Source of the DNA: Lachnospiraceae bacterium | GTDB taxonomy: Bacteria; Bacillota; Clostridia; Lachnospirales; Lachnospiraceae | DNA length: 64,000 nucleotides | Assembly (NCBI GenBank): GCA_013316825.1 | Contig: WSLY01000003.1 | Coordinates: 1 to 64,000 of the forward strand | Direction of reading: 5' to 3' | Shown here: piece by piece, positions 44,529 through 53,306 of the stretch | How positions within the stretch are numbered: position 1 is the stretch's first letter | How the letters are laid out: every line of letters begins with the position of its first letter | Notes under the pieces: generated by a model | Database searches by the model: none | What the model was told of the DNA's origin: nothing | The model's input: the letters and a program-made list of their open reading frames with translations, nothing else | Program-made: the position numbers and the translations under genes

Positions 44529-47102
44529 TCATTCATTCCGGCTTATCTCCTCCATAAGCATTGCCTGCAGCATAAAAACGCCTGTCTCCTCTATTCCGCC
44601 GTCCTCTATCAGGCGGACGCGCAGCAGACAGTTTTGGGAATTGGGCAGCCCCTCCACGGTAAACAGATAGGTTTTCCCGTCGAACTCCTCAAACCATAGC
44701 TGCCACAAGAGACCGCGATACGGAGACAAATCCTCTATGATTTCGTCAAATAAAATTTCTCCAAATCCTTCCTCGCGCCAGCCATACATGGCGCATACAA
44801 GATATAAATCCTGATGATAGCTGGAAGGATAGTAATAATATATTCTGAAGTACTCTGCCTCTCCGTCATTGTCCACATCTGCCGCACGGTACGGACTGAC
44901 ATCCCCGCTGCCCGCGTAATAGTCAAAATGCTCACCCAGATTTTTCAGCAGACGCGCCGCATCCTGCGGTATCCTGCCGCTTTCGCCGCGCCCTGTAAAA
45001 ATCCGCCGTTCCGCGCTATCTGCAAGCACTTCCTTGTACACCTCCTCCACATAGGCAAAAACCGCCTCCCCCATTTCCCCACAGTACAAAAGCTCCGCGC
45101 TGCTCTCCTCCGCGTTCACTGAGAGAGAAATCGAATAGCCTTCCCACTCACCCGCTTCTCCCAGCACCAGAATATCCATTCCCGTCAGCGCTTTTGTCTC
45201 GAAATCATATGCCGTGCTGACACAGTATACCTTGTCCTCATATGTTATGATACGGCTGTCATCACCCCTAAAATACGAGCCGAGATCCCCCTGATATTCC
45301 ATGCCTTCTCCTGCATCCTGATACCATTCTAATGCTACCGCCCCAAGGGTTCCGCCACCATCTATGCCCGCCAGATAGTTGACCGTCCCGTCAGAAGACT
45401 CCCAGCGGTATGCCCAGTCGCAAAGCTCTTCCGCATAAGAGCCATATTCGTATTCCCACCCCTGCTTCCAGTTACTATATTGCAGAAACGCTTTCCTGTC
45501 TTCTTCTGTCTCAAGCGTATATGGCTCCAGACAGCTTTCCGTCTCCCCTGAAAGAATGCGGGCATATTCCTGTCTGATAAGGGCAAGCAGACCTTCTGAA
45601 AGCTGCGTTTCTTTCTGCGTATATGTCACCGAAAACACACCCTTGCTTTCTTCCCACTGTTCCTCCAAATTTTCCGTCCACCAGACATTCGCCGCTTCCT
45701 CTGCTTCCTCAAACCCGTCAAAGAGCGTCAGCACCTTTTGCACGCCAAAATCATTGCGCCCATAAGAGCTTCTTTGCTGTTCGATTAAAACCGCCTCCTC
45801 ATAGACAAGCTGACAGGTCACTATCGGAACCCTCTCATTTCCTTCTATCAGATATGCAGATAAAACAGGATACTCCCTGCCATAAAGCTCTGTTATCTCA
45901 AAGGTCACTGTCCCGCCCGTAAATTCCACAAACCACATTTGATTGACCGGACATGCATTCTCGCCGTACAGGTTGACATATTCTGTCCCGTAGCCGCCGT
46001 CCGCCTCCACAAGCAGCCTGTTTCTGCCCTCGTCATCCCGCCAAAACAGCTCTCCTTTTCCGTCATTGTCGTAATCCGCACATACCACATAGGAGCGAAC
46101 GTACCAGTCTAACAGATTTTCTTCTGCGTAATTGCTCAAGTCCTCCACCTGAGACTGTACAATCTTCTTTTGCTCCTCTTTGCCTGACTGCGGCATTTCC
46201 TCGTCGCCCCAGATGATTTCCTCCTCCTGCAGCTTATATCCAAAAAGAGCGGCGTTCTCCTCAATATATTCCTTCACCCGATGCATGCAGACATTCCTGT
46301 TATCTGCATACAGATACCGCACCGATACCGCCGCCCTGTCCTCTGCAATCAGTCTGGATTCATAGGCAAAACATCCGGTGTCCCACACGTCCTTCAGCCG
46401 AAACCGTACTAAGACAAGTCCTGCCAGCGCACTTCTGGCGCCGTCCCCACCCGATGGCTTGTCCGCAAGCAGGTAATATGTATTTTCCTCACCCGAAAAA
46501 ATCACCATCTGCCTTGCATCTCTTGCGCCGTAAAGATCGTAGCTCCATGTATCGATGCCGGCAGGGGCTACGCAATACCCCTCCTCCGTCCGATGCAGCA
46601 GAAAAATACTGTTGCTCACCTCATACCAGAAGAGTATCTCCTTGCCCTCCTTCTCGTCCAAATCCAATGCATAAATCTGATAAATATTGTCCGTATCCGT
46701 CCAATAATCCGCAAAGGAAGGATTGATTTTTGCCGCCCACTCCTCCATCAGCCCCGCAAATTCCGGACAAATTGTCAAAAGCTCCCCACTGTCAATTAAC
46801 AGTTCTTCTTCCCGATAAGCATCAAGCGCCCCGTCAAAATCACCCTGCAGAACATACCCCTGCAAATCCGCAAGAATTCCCTCGTCCAGTCCCATTTCAT
46901 AATCTTTCTTTGCGTAACATTCCCCCACCGGCACAATCCCTGTCGGCTGTGCCGATACATACGCCTGCATCTCGGGGAAAGAAGCATACAGCCTTTTTTC
47001 CTTTGCTTCTCCAAGCTGCGCCTGTTCTCCCTCTGCCGTCATCGCCGCCGCAAAAAACAGTGCTGCCGCTGCCGCAAAATAAATTCTCTTGTTTTTTTGC
47101 AT
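44529..47102 (-). CDS. Secreted protein, island family copy C (unknown function)
   Basis: Third intact paralogue, 857 residues, the most diverged. Signal peptide MQKNKRIYFAAAAALFFAAA with likely cleavage after MTA. Family marks: LDEGILADLQGYVLQGDFDG, TICPEFAGLMEEW, IIWGDEEMPQSG, acidic loops CADYDNDGKGELFWR near 344 and ADVDNDGEAEYFRIY near 742, MWFVEFTGGTVTFEITELYG in half 1 and LWFEEFDGKTYLFTVEGL in half 2. The C-terminus LRVRLIEDGGIEETGVFML is the same end segment that survives in the pseudogene. First of the array. Function unknown; export and possible calcium or surface-ligand binding are inferences from the motifs. Confidence 0.85.
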   Translation of the reverse strand: MQKNKRIYFAAAAALFFAAAMTAEGEQAQLGEAKEKRLYASFPEMQAYVSAQPTGIVPVGECYAKKDYEMGLDEGILADLQGYVLQGDFDGALDAYREEELLIDSGELLTICPEFAGLMEEWAAKINPSFADYWTDTDNIYQIYALDLDEKEGKEILFWYEVSNSIFLLHRTEEGYCVAPAGIDTWSYDLYGARDARQMVIFSGEENTYYLLADKPSGGDGARSALAGLVLVRFRLKDVWDTGCFAYESRLIAEDRAAVSVRYLYADNRNVCMHRVKEYIEENAALFGYKLQEEEIIWGDEEMPQSGKEEQKKIVQSQVEDLSNYAEENLLDWYVRSYVVCADYDNDGKGELFWRDDEGRNRLLVEADGGYGTEYVNLYGENACPVNQMWFVEFTGGTVTFEITELYGREYPVLSAYLIEGNERVPIVTCQLVYEEAVLIEQQRSSYGRNDFGVQKVLTLFDGFEEAEEAANVWWTENLEEQWEESKGVFSVTYTQKETQLSEGLLALIRQEYARILSGETESCLEPYTLETEEDRKAFLQYSNWKQGWEYEYGSYAEELCDWAYRWESSDGTVNYLAGIDGGGTLGAVALEWYQDAGEGMEYQGDLGSYFRGDDSRIITYEDKVYCVSTAYDFETKALTGMDILVLGEAGEWEGYSISLSVNAEESSAELLYCGEMGEAVFAYVEEVYKEVLADSAERRIFTGRGESGRIPQDAARLLKNLGEHFDYYAGSGDVSPYRAADVDNDGEAEYFRIYYYYPSSYHQDLYLVCAMYGWREEGFGEILFDEIIEDLSPYRGLLWQLWFEEFDGKTYLFTVEGLPNSQNCLLRVRLIEDGGIEETGVFMLQAMLMEEISRNE

Positions 47103-47179
47103 ATCCGCCCCTCCCTCGTGCGATAGATATCGTTTGTGTATGCCCCCGCCAGTCTTTACTTTCAGCCCTGCTTCCGGCT

Positions 47180-47800
47180 TTACTCCCTGTACGCCATGCT
47201 GACATGCCGCCCGTACTTTTCTTCTCCCAGCATATAACGGTATACCCCTGCAAGTTGCTGATACACCTCCTCGTCTGAGGGCGTTTTGGCAAGTGGAATT
47301 ACAAAAATATCAAACGCCACGTCATATACCCTGCTTCGTATTTTTGTCAGCACCGCGCCGTTTCTCTCATAAAAACCGTTGCGCCGCGTCCGAAGCACAT
47401 ATTCCGCTTTATCCTTTGCGGCGGCAGGCGCTTCCGTCTCCAGCAGAATCATTTCTTTTTCCTTGTAAAATTGCCGCATGTTATCCAAAAACAGGCTTCC
47501 CATACCACTGTTCCGATATTCGGCAAGTACCGCATAGTAGTCCAGCAGCAGCGTGCCGCCCTTTGGTATCCGTGCAAACAGGGCGTAGGCTGCAAGCCTC
47601 CCTTCGACAAACAGCCCCAGCCCTTCGTATGCCTCTTCCCCCAAAAGCCGCTCTATCACCGCCGCCGGCTTTAACTCCTCCACGGGAAAATGCTCCTTTG
47701 CCACGCCTGTATAAACAGAAAGCACCTGCTTTGCCGTCAGCTTTTGTAAAGAAGCGTTTCTTTTTATATCTACCGCTTTCTCTGTCTTTTTGTCTGCCAT
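47180..47800 (-). CDS. GNAT-family N-acetyltransferase
   Basis: Acetyl-CoA-dependent acyltransferase of 206 residues. The acetyl-CoA loop is YRNSGMGSLFLDNMRQFY at about 97-115, preceded by the strand TLLLDYYAVLAEY and followed by EMILLETEAPAA and RRNGFYERNGAVLT, a typical GNAT C-terminal half. The first 20 residues are Lys/Asp-rich and continue, in frame and without start codon, into a low-complexity leader upstream. It is the first gene after rqcH and may head the transcript into the island; a TATAAT lies at 47917-47912. Substrate unknown. Confidence 0.85.
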   Translation of the reverse strand: MADKKTEKAVDIKRNASLQKLTAKQVLSVYTGVAKEHFPVEELKPAAVIERLLGEEAYEGLGLFVEGRLAAYALFARIPKGGTLLLDYYAVLAEYRNSGMGSLFLDNMRQFYKEKEMILLETEAPAAAKDKAEYVLRTRRNGFYERNGAVLTKIRSRVYDVAFDIFVIPLAKTPSDEEVYQQLAGVYRYMLGEEKYGRHVSMAYRE

Positions 47801-47884
47801 TTTATCTGCCTTTTCATCTGCTTTTCTGTCTGCTTTTTGCTGCCTTTTGTCTGTCCTTTGTCTGTCTTTGGCAGCCTTCTCTCT
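47800..47884 (-). repeat. Low-complexity A/G-rich repeat upstream of the GNAT gene
   Basis: About 85 bases of imperfect units of the form GCAGAYAAAA/RGACAGACAAA on the minus strand. They remain open in the GNAT frame back to a TAA near 47912, encoding a Lys/Asp/Arg/Gln-rich string, but no start codon precedes the ATG at 47800. Slippage could vary the unit number and the spacing of the ribosome site. Confidence 0.6.
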
Positions 47885-47943
47885 TCTGAAGCAGTCAAGC
47901 CCCGCTTATTTATTATACCTCTGTCACGCTCTATAACACTACC

Positions 47944-49707
47944 TTATTTTTCTCTTCCTTCTTGTATCCCCCGTATATCGGCTTCAATCGTCATGGAATA
48001 ATTGGTGTAATACACCACAAACCCCGGCTTTGCACCGTTTGGTTTCTTGACATGCTTTTTCTGGATATAATCCACCTCGACCTTGCCCTGTTCCCTGCCT
48101 GCGGAATAATATGCCGCCAGCCTTGCCGCCTCCTCGAAAGTGGTATCGGGCATCTCTTCGCCCGCTTTCTGCTTTACAATGACATGGGAACCGGGACAGT
48201 CCTTGGCATGGAACCACCAGTCCGCTCCTGAAGCAACCTTGAATGTCAGCTCTTCATTCTGCAGATTGTTTTTTCCTACATAGATGTCGTAGCCGTCGCT
48301 GCTGATATAGTGGAATGGCTTACTCACCGCCGTTCTTCCCTTTCCCTTTTTGCCCCCGCCGCGCTTTTTGATATAGCCGTTCTCAGTCAGCTCCTCCTTA
48401 ATCTGCGCCAAATCTTCCTCGCCTACTGCAATGTCCAGGAATGCACCGATAGAACGCAGATGTTCGATTTCTTCGCTGACTTCTTTAGTCAATTCAGTCA
48501 GCGCTTCATGGGTGCGCTTCAGCTTTCCGTATTTTTCAAAATATTTCTTGGCGTTTTCGCCGGCGGAAAGAGTGGAATCCAACGGAATCGTTATCATCTC
48601 ATTGGTGTAATAATTGAGCGCCTCAAGAGACTTTGCCCCTTCCTTCGCCCCATAGCCGTAGGTATTTAACAGCTCGCCGTAAATCCGGTAAGTATCCCTT
48701 TTTTCCGTATCCCTCATCTGCGCAAGCTGTAAATCGTACTTTTTCACATTGCGCTCCAGCGCCGTCTGCACGATTCTGCGCAAATCGGAGGACTTCTGGC
48801 GGATTCTGGTAATGGCATTCTTCTCTTCGTAATACTCCTCCAAAAGCAGAGACATGGAAGAAAAATGTTTTAAGCTGTCGGCGCCGTTTCCCTGATACAG
48901 ACGAAGAGGAAAGGCGGCAAATTCTACCGGCTTGCCCGCCGTATAGACAATGCAAGGGGCAAACGCCCCCTCCCTGATGGCGGCACGCACATCGTCCCAC
49001 GCCTTAAAAAGCCGGCAAAGCGCCTCCTTGTCATATGCCGCGGCAGGACGCTCCCCGTCCATATCGGCCCTTGCACAAAGCTCCTGCGCCATCAAAGGGG
49101 AAAGACCGGTATAAGATGTGTAAAGCGCCTTAAAAACAGGCATAGGCGCGCCAAGGAGTGTCTCTACAAAATCCGTCTCCTTTGCCGCCAACGGGTTTTG
49201 CTTGTGTGTGGTATCCGCCACAAAGTAAGGCTTGCCCGGCAGCACCTCCCTGACCGAACTGACAAACCCCGACACATGCTTGATGCTGTCGATTATCATG
49301 TCCTTGTCATCACAGAAAATAATGTTGCTGTGTTTGCCCATAATCTCCACCACAAGCCTTTTTCTGCACACATCTCCCATTTCGTTTAAATGCTCCACAT
49401 CCATATGGACAATGCGCTCTAAGCCCGGCTGACTGATGTTCACAATCCTGCCGTTCTGCAGATGTTTGCGAAGCAGCATACAAAAGCCAGGCGCCGTCAT
49501 GGGAGCCTGTTTGTTTTTCTCCGTCAGATAAATAAGCGGCAGGGATGCCCCTGCCGAAATCAAAAGACGGTATTGTCCTGCCGCTCCCTTGATGGTGAGC
49601 AGCAGCTCGTCCGTTTCCGGCTGGGCTATTTTTACAATGCGGGCGCCTGTGAGCGCGTCCCGCAGTTCCTTTACTACATTTGCTATGGTAATGCCGTCGA
49701 ATGCCAT
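47944..49707 (-). CDS. rqcH: Rqc2/RqcH homologue (NFACT, ribosome quality control)
   Basis: Protein of 587 residues that binds stalled 50S subunits and directs alanine tailing of the nascent chain in bacteria; older annotations call it fibronectin-binding protein. NFACT-N domain start MAFDGITIANVVKELRDALT, then LPLIYLTEKNKQAPMTAPGF and FCMLLRKHLQNGRIVNISQP. A long coiled coil (about 290-430) and the NFACT-R end with HYISSDGYDIYVGKNNLQNE, WWFHAKDCPGSHVIVK and VEVDYIQKKHVKKPNGAKPG. In Bacillus the homologue yloA lies close to yicC-remA-gmk; here a 10-kb island intervenes. Confidence 0.96.
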   Translation of the reverse strand: MAFDGITIANVVKELRDALTGARIVKIAQPETDELLLTIKGAAGQYRLLISAGASLPLIYLTEKNKQAPMTAPGFCMLLRKHLQNGRIVNISQPGLERIVHMDVEHLNEMGDVCRKRLVVEIMGKHSNIIFCDDKDMIIDSIKHVSGFVSSVREVLPGKPYFVADTTHKQNPLAAKETDFVETLLGAPMPVFKALYTSYTGLSPLMAQELCARADMDGERPAAAYDKEALCRLFKAWDDVRAAIREGAFAPCIVYTAGKPVEFAAFPLRLYQGNGADSLKHFSSMSLLLEEYYEEKNAITRIRQKSSDLRRIVQTALERNVKKYDLQLAQMRDTEKRDTYRIYGELLNTYGYGAKEGAKSLEALNYYTNEMITIPLDSTLSAGENAKKYFEKYGKLKRTHEALTELTKEVSEEIEHLRSIGAFLDIAVGEEDLAQIKEELTENGYIKKRGGGKKGKGRTAVSKPFHYISSDGYDIYVGKNNLQNEELTFKVASGADWWFHAKDCPGSHVIVKQKAGEEMPDTTFEEAARLAAYYSAGREQGKVEVDYIQKKHVKKPNGAKPGFVVYYTNYSMTIEADIRGIQEGREK

Positions 49708-49825
49708 GGTAAGGGTCCTCGTTTTCTTTCTTTGTAATGGGGAAGCTGAGTGTCTTTGTGCGCAGGCAAGTGGTGTTACATGTGGCGAGCGGCGTACGGA
49801 TGTATGCTGGTAATACGGCGCACGG

Positions 49826-49901
49826 CAGGCACGCGTACTACTCTTGAAGCCGCAGGTGAGGGCGGCTCAGGCACCGCGTACTACTCTGAAGCACAGGTAA
49901 A
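49826..49901. repeat. Imperfect direct repeat between rqcH and a flippase gene
   Basis: Two copies of about 34 bases (from 49826 and from 49868, period 42) share CAGGCAC, GCGTACTACTC, TGAAG and CAGGT with small indels. They lie in the 277-base intergenic segment 49708-49984, where I see no gene, tRNA or clear terminator. A plus-strand frame crosses it but has no ribosome site. Confidence 0.55.
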
Positions 49902-49984
49902 AGTGACAGGCGGGGACTTAAGCATTGGTACTTTACAGTCTTTGTTTAGGGTACGGGCTTTTGACACCCGAATTATTGCTCCTC

Positions 49985-51769
49985 TCACTTCAGCAAATGG
50001 CACTTCCTTGCCGCCTTCACAATCAGATACCCCTTCGGCAGCGCCCTAAGCTCCGCCTCACTGATTCCTTTTAGCACAATTTCCAACGCCCCGTATACCA
50101 GAATGCCCACTATAATTGCCGGAAACAACTCCAGTATGTTCTGCAGGCGGGAAGGATATTCTCCGCATTTTAACAGCCAGCCCATTCCCTTGTAGGTACC
50201 GTAAGCCGCCGCTCCCATAAAGGCTGCCGACACAAGGGGCGTGGTAAAAGTGCGGAAGGTCTCCTGCTCATACGCCATATATTTGCGGATGGAAAGCTGG
50301 TTTAAAATACACATCGTACCGGAATATACCAGCATGGCGATAACCAACGCGTACAAATCCATATCGGTAAAAAGAAGCAGGGGCAAAAGTACTGCCGTCT
50401 GGATGCCAAGCGCCACGGCAGCGTTGCGCACCGGTGTTTTTACCCTGCCGATTCCCTGCAGCACACTGTTCGTCAGGGTGGAAAGGGAATAAAAGATAAC
50501 GGAGGCGGAAAGCGCCGTCAAAAGCTTTGCCGCCAGATCCACCGATTCCTTCTGTCTGAAGAGAAGCCATGTAATCGGCTTTGCCAGTACGCCGATGCCA
50601 ACCGCTGCGGGAATGGCAATCAGCATAGTCGTCTTGATTGCCTGCGCCGTTTTTTCTCTGGCGCCCTGCATATCTCCCTGTCCTACTTTTGACGCTATAT
50701 TGGGCAGGATTGCAGAGGACATGGCGGAAGCAAGCGCAATGGGGATGTTGGAGATTACCACCGCTTTGGCAGAAAAAATACCGTAGCTGGTAGAGGTCTC
50801 CGCGTCCCCCATTCCCTTTGCCAGATAGCATATCCATGTGTATATCGTCTGGTTTAAAAAAGTACTCAGATTGTAGATTGCCGTACTCAGAATAAAGGGC
50901 ACGACCACACCGCTCACCAGCCGTAAAATGCTGCCATAATCCTCCGGCTCATGCCAGTCCTTTGCAATCCGTCGGTGAATCGTCCTTTTGTTCAGCCCGT
51001 AGACTGCCCACATGAATAGCAGCGCCGCCACCACGCCGCATCCGGTTCCCAGCGCGCTTCCCACCGCGCCGTAAGTGGCATGTGCCGTATTCCATTCCTT
51101 CTGCGCAGCGCTCAAAACATACGTCCTGCTCCCGTCTTCCTCATTGACCTCTATATCCGCAGTCTCCTGCACGATTTCCTTGCCAAAGCTTACGGAATAG
51201 TCGTCGTTTATCACATACTTCTGCGTGCCGGAGAGCATAAAAATAATCAGAAGATAAGCCGCGCCAATACTGACCACCGCATTCAAAATCTGCTCCAGAA
51301 TCTGAGAGACGGAGGTCTGTACCATGGAGCGGTGCGCCTGAAAATAACCGCGCAGCACGCCCAGTATGCCATACAGAAAAACTGTGGGGGCAAACACCCG
51401 CAAAACGGCTGCCGCCGGTCCTTTTGCAAACACTCCTGCGCCGAAAAAAAGCACCAGACTCGCGACGCCGCCCACCACCAGCACATACAGCATGGCACAC
51501 AAAAAAATCCGATGCGCATTTACATAGTCGCGCACGGACAGCTTTTGTGCAATCACCTTGGAAATTGCGGAGGGAATGCTGTATGAAGAAATCAAAAGAA
51601 TAATGGTATAAACGTTGAACGCCGTCTGATAATAGCCGTTGCCCTCGTCTCCGATAACAGCAGCTAAAGGACTCCTGTAAAGGAGTCCTATAATCCTGCA
51701 GATAATACCGGCAGCCGCCAGTATGCCCGCCTGTATGATAAATCCGTCTTTTCTGCTGCTCTTACCCAT
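49985..51769 (-). CDS. YtgP/SpoVB-type lipid II flippase-like protein
   Basis: MOP-superfamily transporter of 594 residues, about 14 membrane helices. Start KDGFIIQAGILAAAGIICRI, then GLLYRSPLAAVIGDEGNGYY, the hallmark of YtgP/MurJ-like flippases that export lipid-linked peptidoglycan precursors. An extra hydrophilic segment of about 60 residues (about 185-245, including SFGKEIVQETADIEVNEEDG) interrupts the usual helix order and probably lies outside the cell. Downstream of glgA by 22 bases, likely co-transcribed. Substrate is inferred from the family. Confidence 0.85.
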   Translation of the reverse strand: MGKSSRKDGFIIQAGILAAAGIICRIIGLLYRSPLAAVIGDEGNGYYQTAFNVYTIILLISSYSIPSAISKVIAQKLSVRDYVNAHRIFLCAMLYVLVVGGVASLVLFFGAGVFAKGPAAAVLRVFAPTVFLYGILGVLRGYFQAHRSMVQTSVSQILEQILNAVVSIGAAYLLIIFMLSGTQKYVINDDYSVSFGKEIVQETADIEVNEEDGSRTYVLSAAQKEWNTAHATYGAVGSALGTGCGVVAALLFMWAVYGLNKRTIHRRIAKDWHEPEDYGSILRLVSGVVVPFILSTAIYNLSTFLNQTIYTWICYLAKGMGDAETSTSYGIFSAKAVVISNIPIALASAMSSAILPNIASKVGQGDMQGAREKTAQAIKTTMLIAIPAAVGIGVLAKPITWLLFRQKESVDLAAKLLTALSASVIFYSLSTLTNSVLQGIGRVKTPVRNAAVALGIQTAVLLPLLLFTDMDLYALVIAMLVYSGTMCILNQLSIRKYMAYEQETFRTFTTPLVSAAFMGAAAYGTYKGMGWLLKCGEYPSRLQNILELFPAIIVGILVYGALEIVLKGISEAELRALPKGYLIVKAARKCHLLK

Positions 51770-51791
51770 TTTAAAACTTCCTGTCCGGAAC

Positions 51792-53240
51792 TTAGTAACC
51801 TATCAGCCAGTCATACATCTCCTGATATTTGTTTGCCGACACATGCCATGAGAAATCAGCCGCCATGCCACGGTCTACAATTTTGTTCCACTCTCTCTTC
51901 TTATCGTAATATATTTGTTCCGCATAACGGATAGCGCGAAGCATCTCGTGTGCGTTGTAATTTGCAAAGGAGAAGCCGGTGCCTGTATTTTCATATTCGT
52001 TGTAAGGCACCACCGTATCCTTCAAGCCGCCTGTTTCCCTGACGATGGGAACCGTGCCGTAGCGCAGCGCCATAAGCTGGCTTAAGCCGCAGGGCTCAAA
52101 CAGGGACGGCATAAGAAACGCATCGCAGGATGCATAAACCTTATGGGAAAGGTCTTCCGAATAGTAAATATTTGCCGACACCTTATCCGCATATTTCCAG
52201 TCAAAATGGCGGAACATATTTTCATAGCGTTCCTCGCCCGTACCCAGTACCACAAGCTGTATATTGTCCTGACAGAGCTCATCCATAATATAGGCAATCA
52301 AATCGAAGCCCTTCTGGTCTGTCAGTCTGGACACAACGCCAATCATCATCTTTCTGTCGTCCTGCGCAAGATTTAGCTGCTTCTGCAGGGCACGCTTGTT
52401 CTTTATCTTTTCCTTGCGGAAATTGACTGCGTCATAGGGGAACTCTATGTACTTATCCGTGGCGGGATTGAACTCGTCGTAATCGATGCCGTTGACAATA
52501 CCGCGCAAGTCGCCTGCACGGGCAATCATCAGCCCATTCAGCCCCTCTCCGTAAAATTCCGTCTTGATTTCTTCCGCATAGGTATCGCTCACCGTGGTGA
52601 TGGCGTCCGCATATACCAGACCGCCCTTTAACAGATTGGCATCCTTATATGCCTCCAGCTTGTCAGGCGTAAAGTAATAATCAGGCAGTCCGGTGATATT
52701 CTTGACTGCTTTCACATCCCACTTGCCCTGAAATTTCAGGTTGTGGATAGTCATAACGGACTTCATGCTCCAAAAGAAAGGATTGCCCCTGAAACGCTCC
52801 TTCATATACACAGGAATAAGTCCGGTCTGCCAGTCGTGGCAGTGTACGATATCCGGCTGAAAATCAATTAAGGGCAGAGCGGAAAGCGCCGCCTTGGAAA
52901 AATATGCATATTTTTCTATTTCAAACAGCACATTGTCACCATAAGGCTTAAAGCCTCCGAAATAGTGCTCGTTGTCAATAAAATAGTATTTAACTCCTTC
53001 GACCTCCGCCGACAGAATTCCCACATACTCTTCATGCCAGTTGAAATCCATATAAAAGTGAGTGACATAGCTTAGCTTATCCTGCATCTCCTGCTTCATG
53101 CAGGTGTAACGGGGAAGCATCACCCGCACGTCAAAATATGCCTTATCCAGATATTTGGGCAGGGAACCGACAACATCCGCAAGACCGCCCGTTTTGATAA
53201 AGGGCACCCCCTCAGACGCCACAAACAAAACCTTCTTCAT
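51792..53240 (-). CDS. glgA: Glycogen synthase (ADP-glucose)
   Basis: GT5 glycosyltransferase of 482 residues extending alpha-1,4-glucan from ADP-glucose. The KTGGLADVVGSLPKYLDK motif binds the nucleotide sugar, with VHCHDWQTGLIPVYMKERF, GVVSRLTDQKGFDLIAYIMD and the acidic motif MPSLFEPCGLSQLMALRYGT. A TATAAT at 53280-53275 lies 35 bases before the start with a weak -35; the ribosome site is AGGAGGA. No other glg genes are adjacent, so the pathway is dispersed. Confidence 0.97.
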   Translation of the reverse strand: MKKVLFVASEGVPFIKTGGLADVVGSLPKYLDKAYFDVRVMLPRYTCMKQEMQDKLSYVTHFYMDFNWHEEYVGILSAEVEGVKYYFIDNEHYFGGFKPYGDNVLFEIEKYAYFSKAALSALPLIDFQPDIVHCHDWQTGLIPVYMKERFRGNPFFWSMKSVMTIHNLKFQGKWDVKAVKNITGLPDYYFTPDKLEAYKDANLLKGGLVYADAITTVSDTYAEEIKTEFYGEGLNGLMIARAGDLRGIVNGIDYDEFNPATDKYIEFPYDAVNFRKEKIKNKRALQKQLNLAQDDRKMMIGVVSRLTDQKGFDLIAYIMDELCQDNIQLVVLGTGEERYENMFRHFDWKYADKVSANIYYSEDLSHKVYASCDAFLMPSLFEPCGLSQLMALRYGTVPIVRETGGLKDTVVPYNEYENTGTGFSFANYNAHEMLRAIRYAEQIYYDKKREWNKIVDRGMAADFSWHVSANKYQEMYDWLIGY

Positions 53241-53306
53241 GGAAATTCCTCCTGTACCACCAGTATTTTTTTCTATTATACATCATAAGAGGAGGATTTG
53301 AAAGGT

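Noticed and set aside
49750..50049. 99-codon plus-strand frame between rqcH and the flippase
   Set aside because: No ribosome site, overlaps the flippase C-terminus, and the repeat copies are read in different frames.
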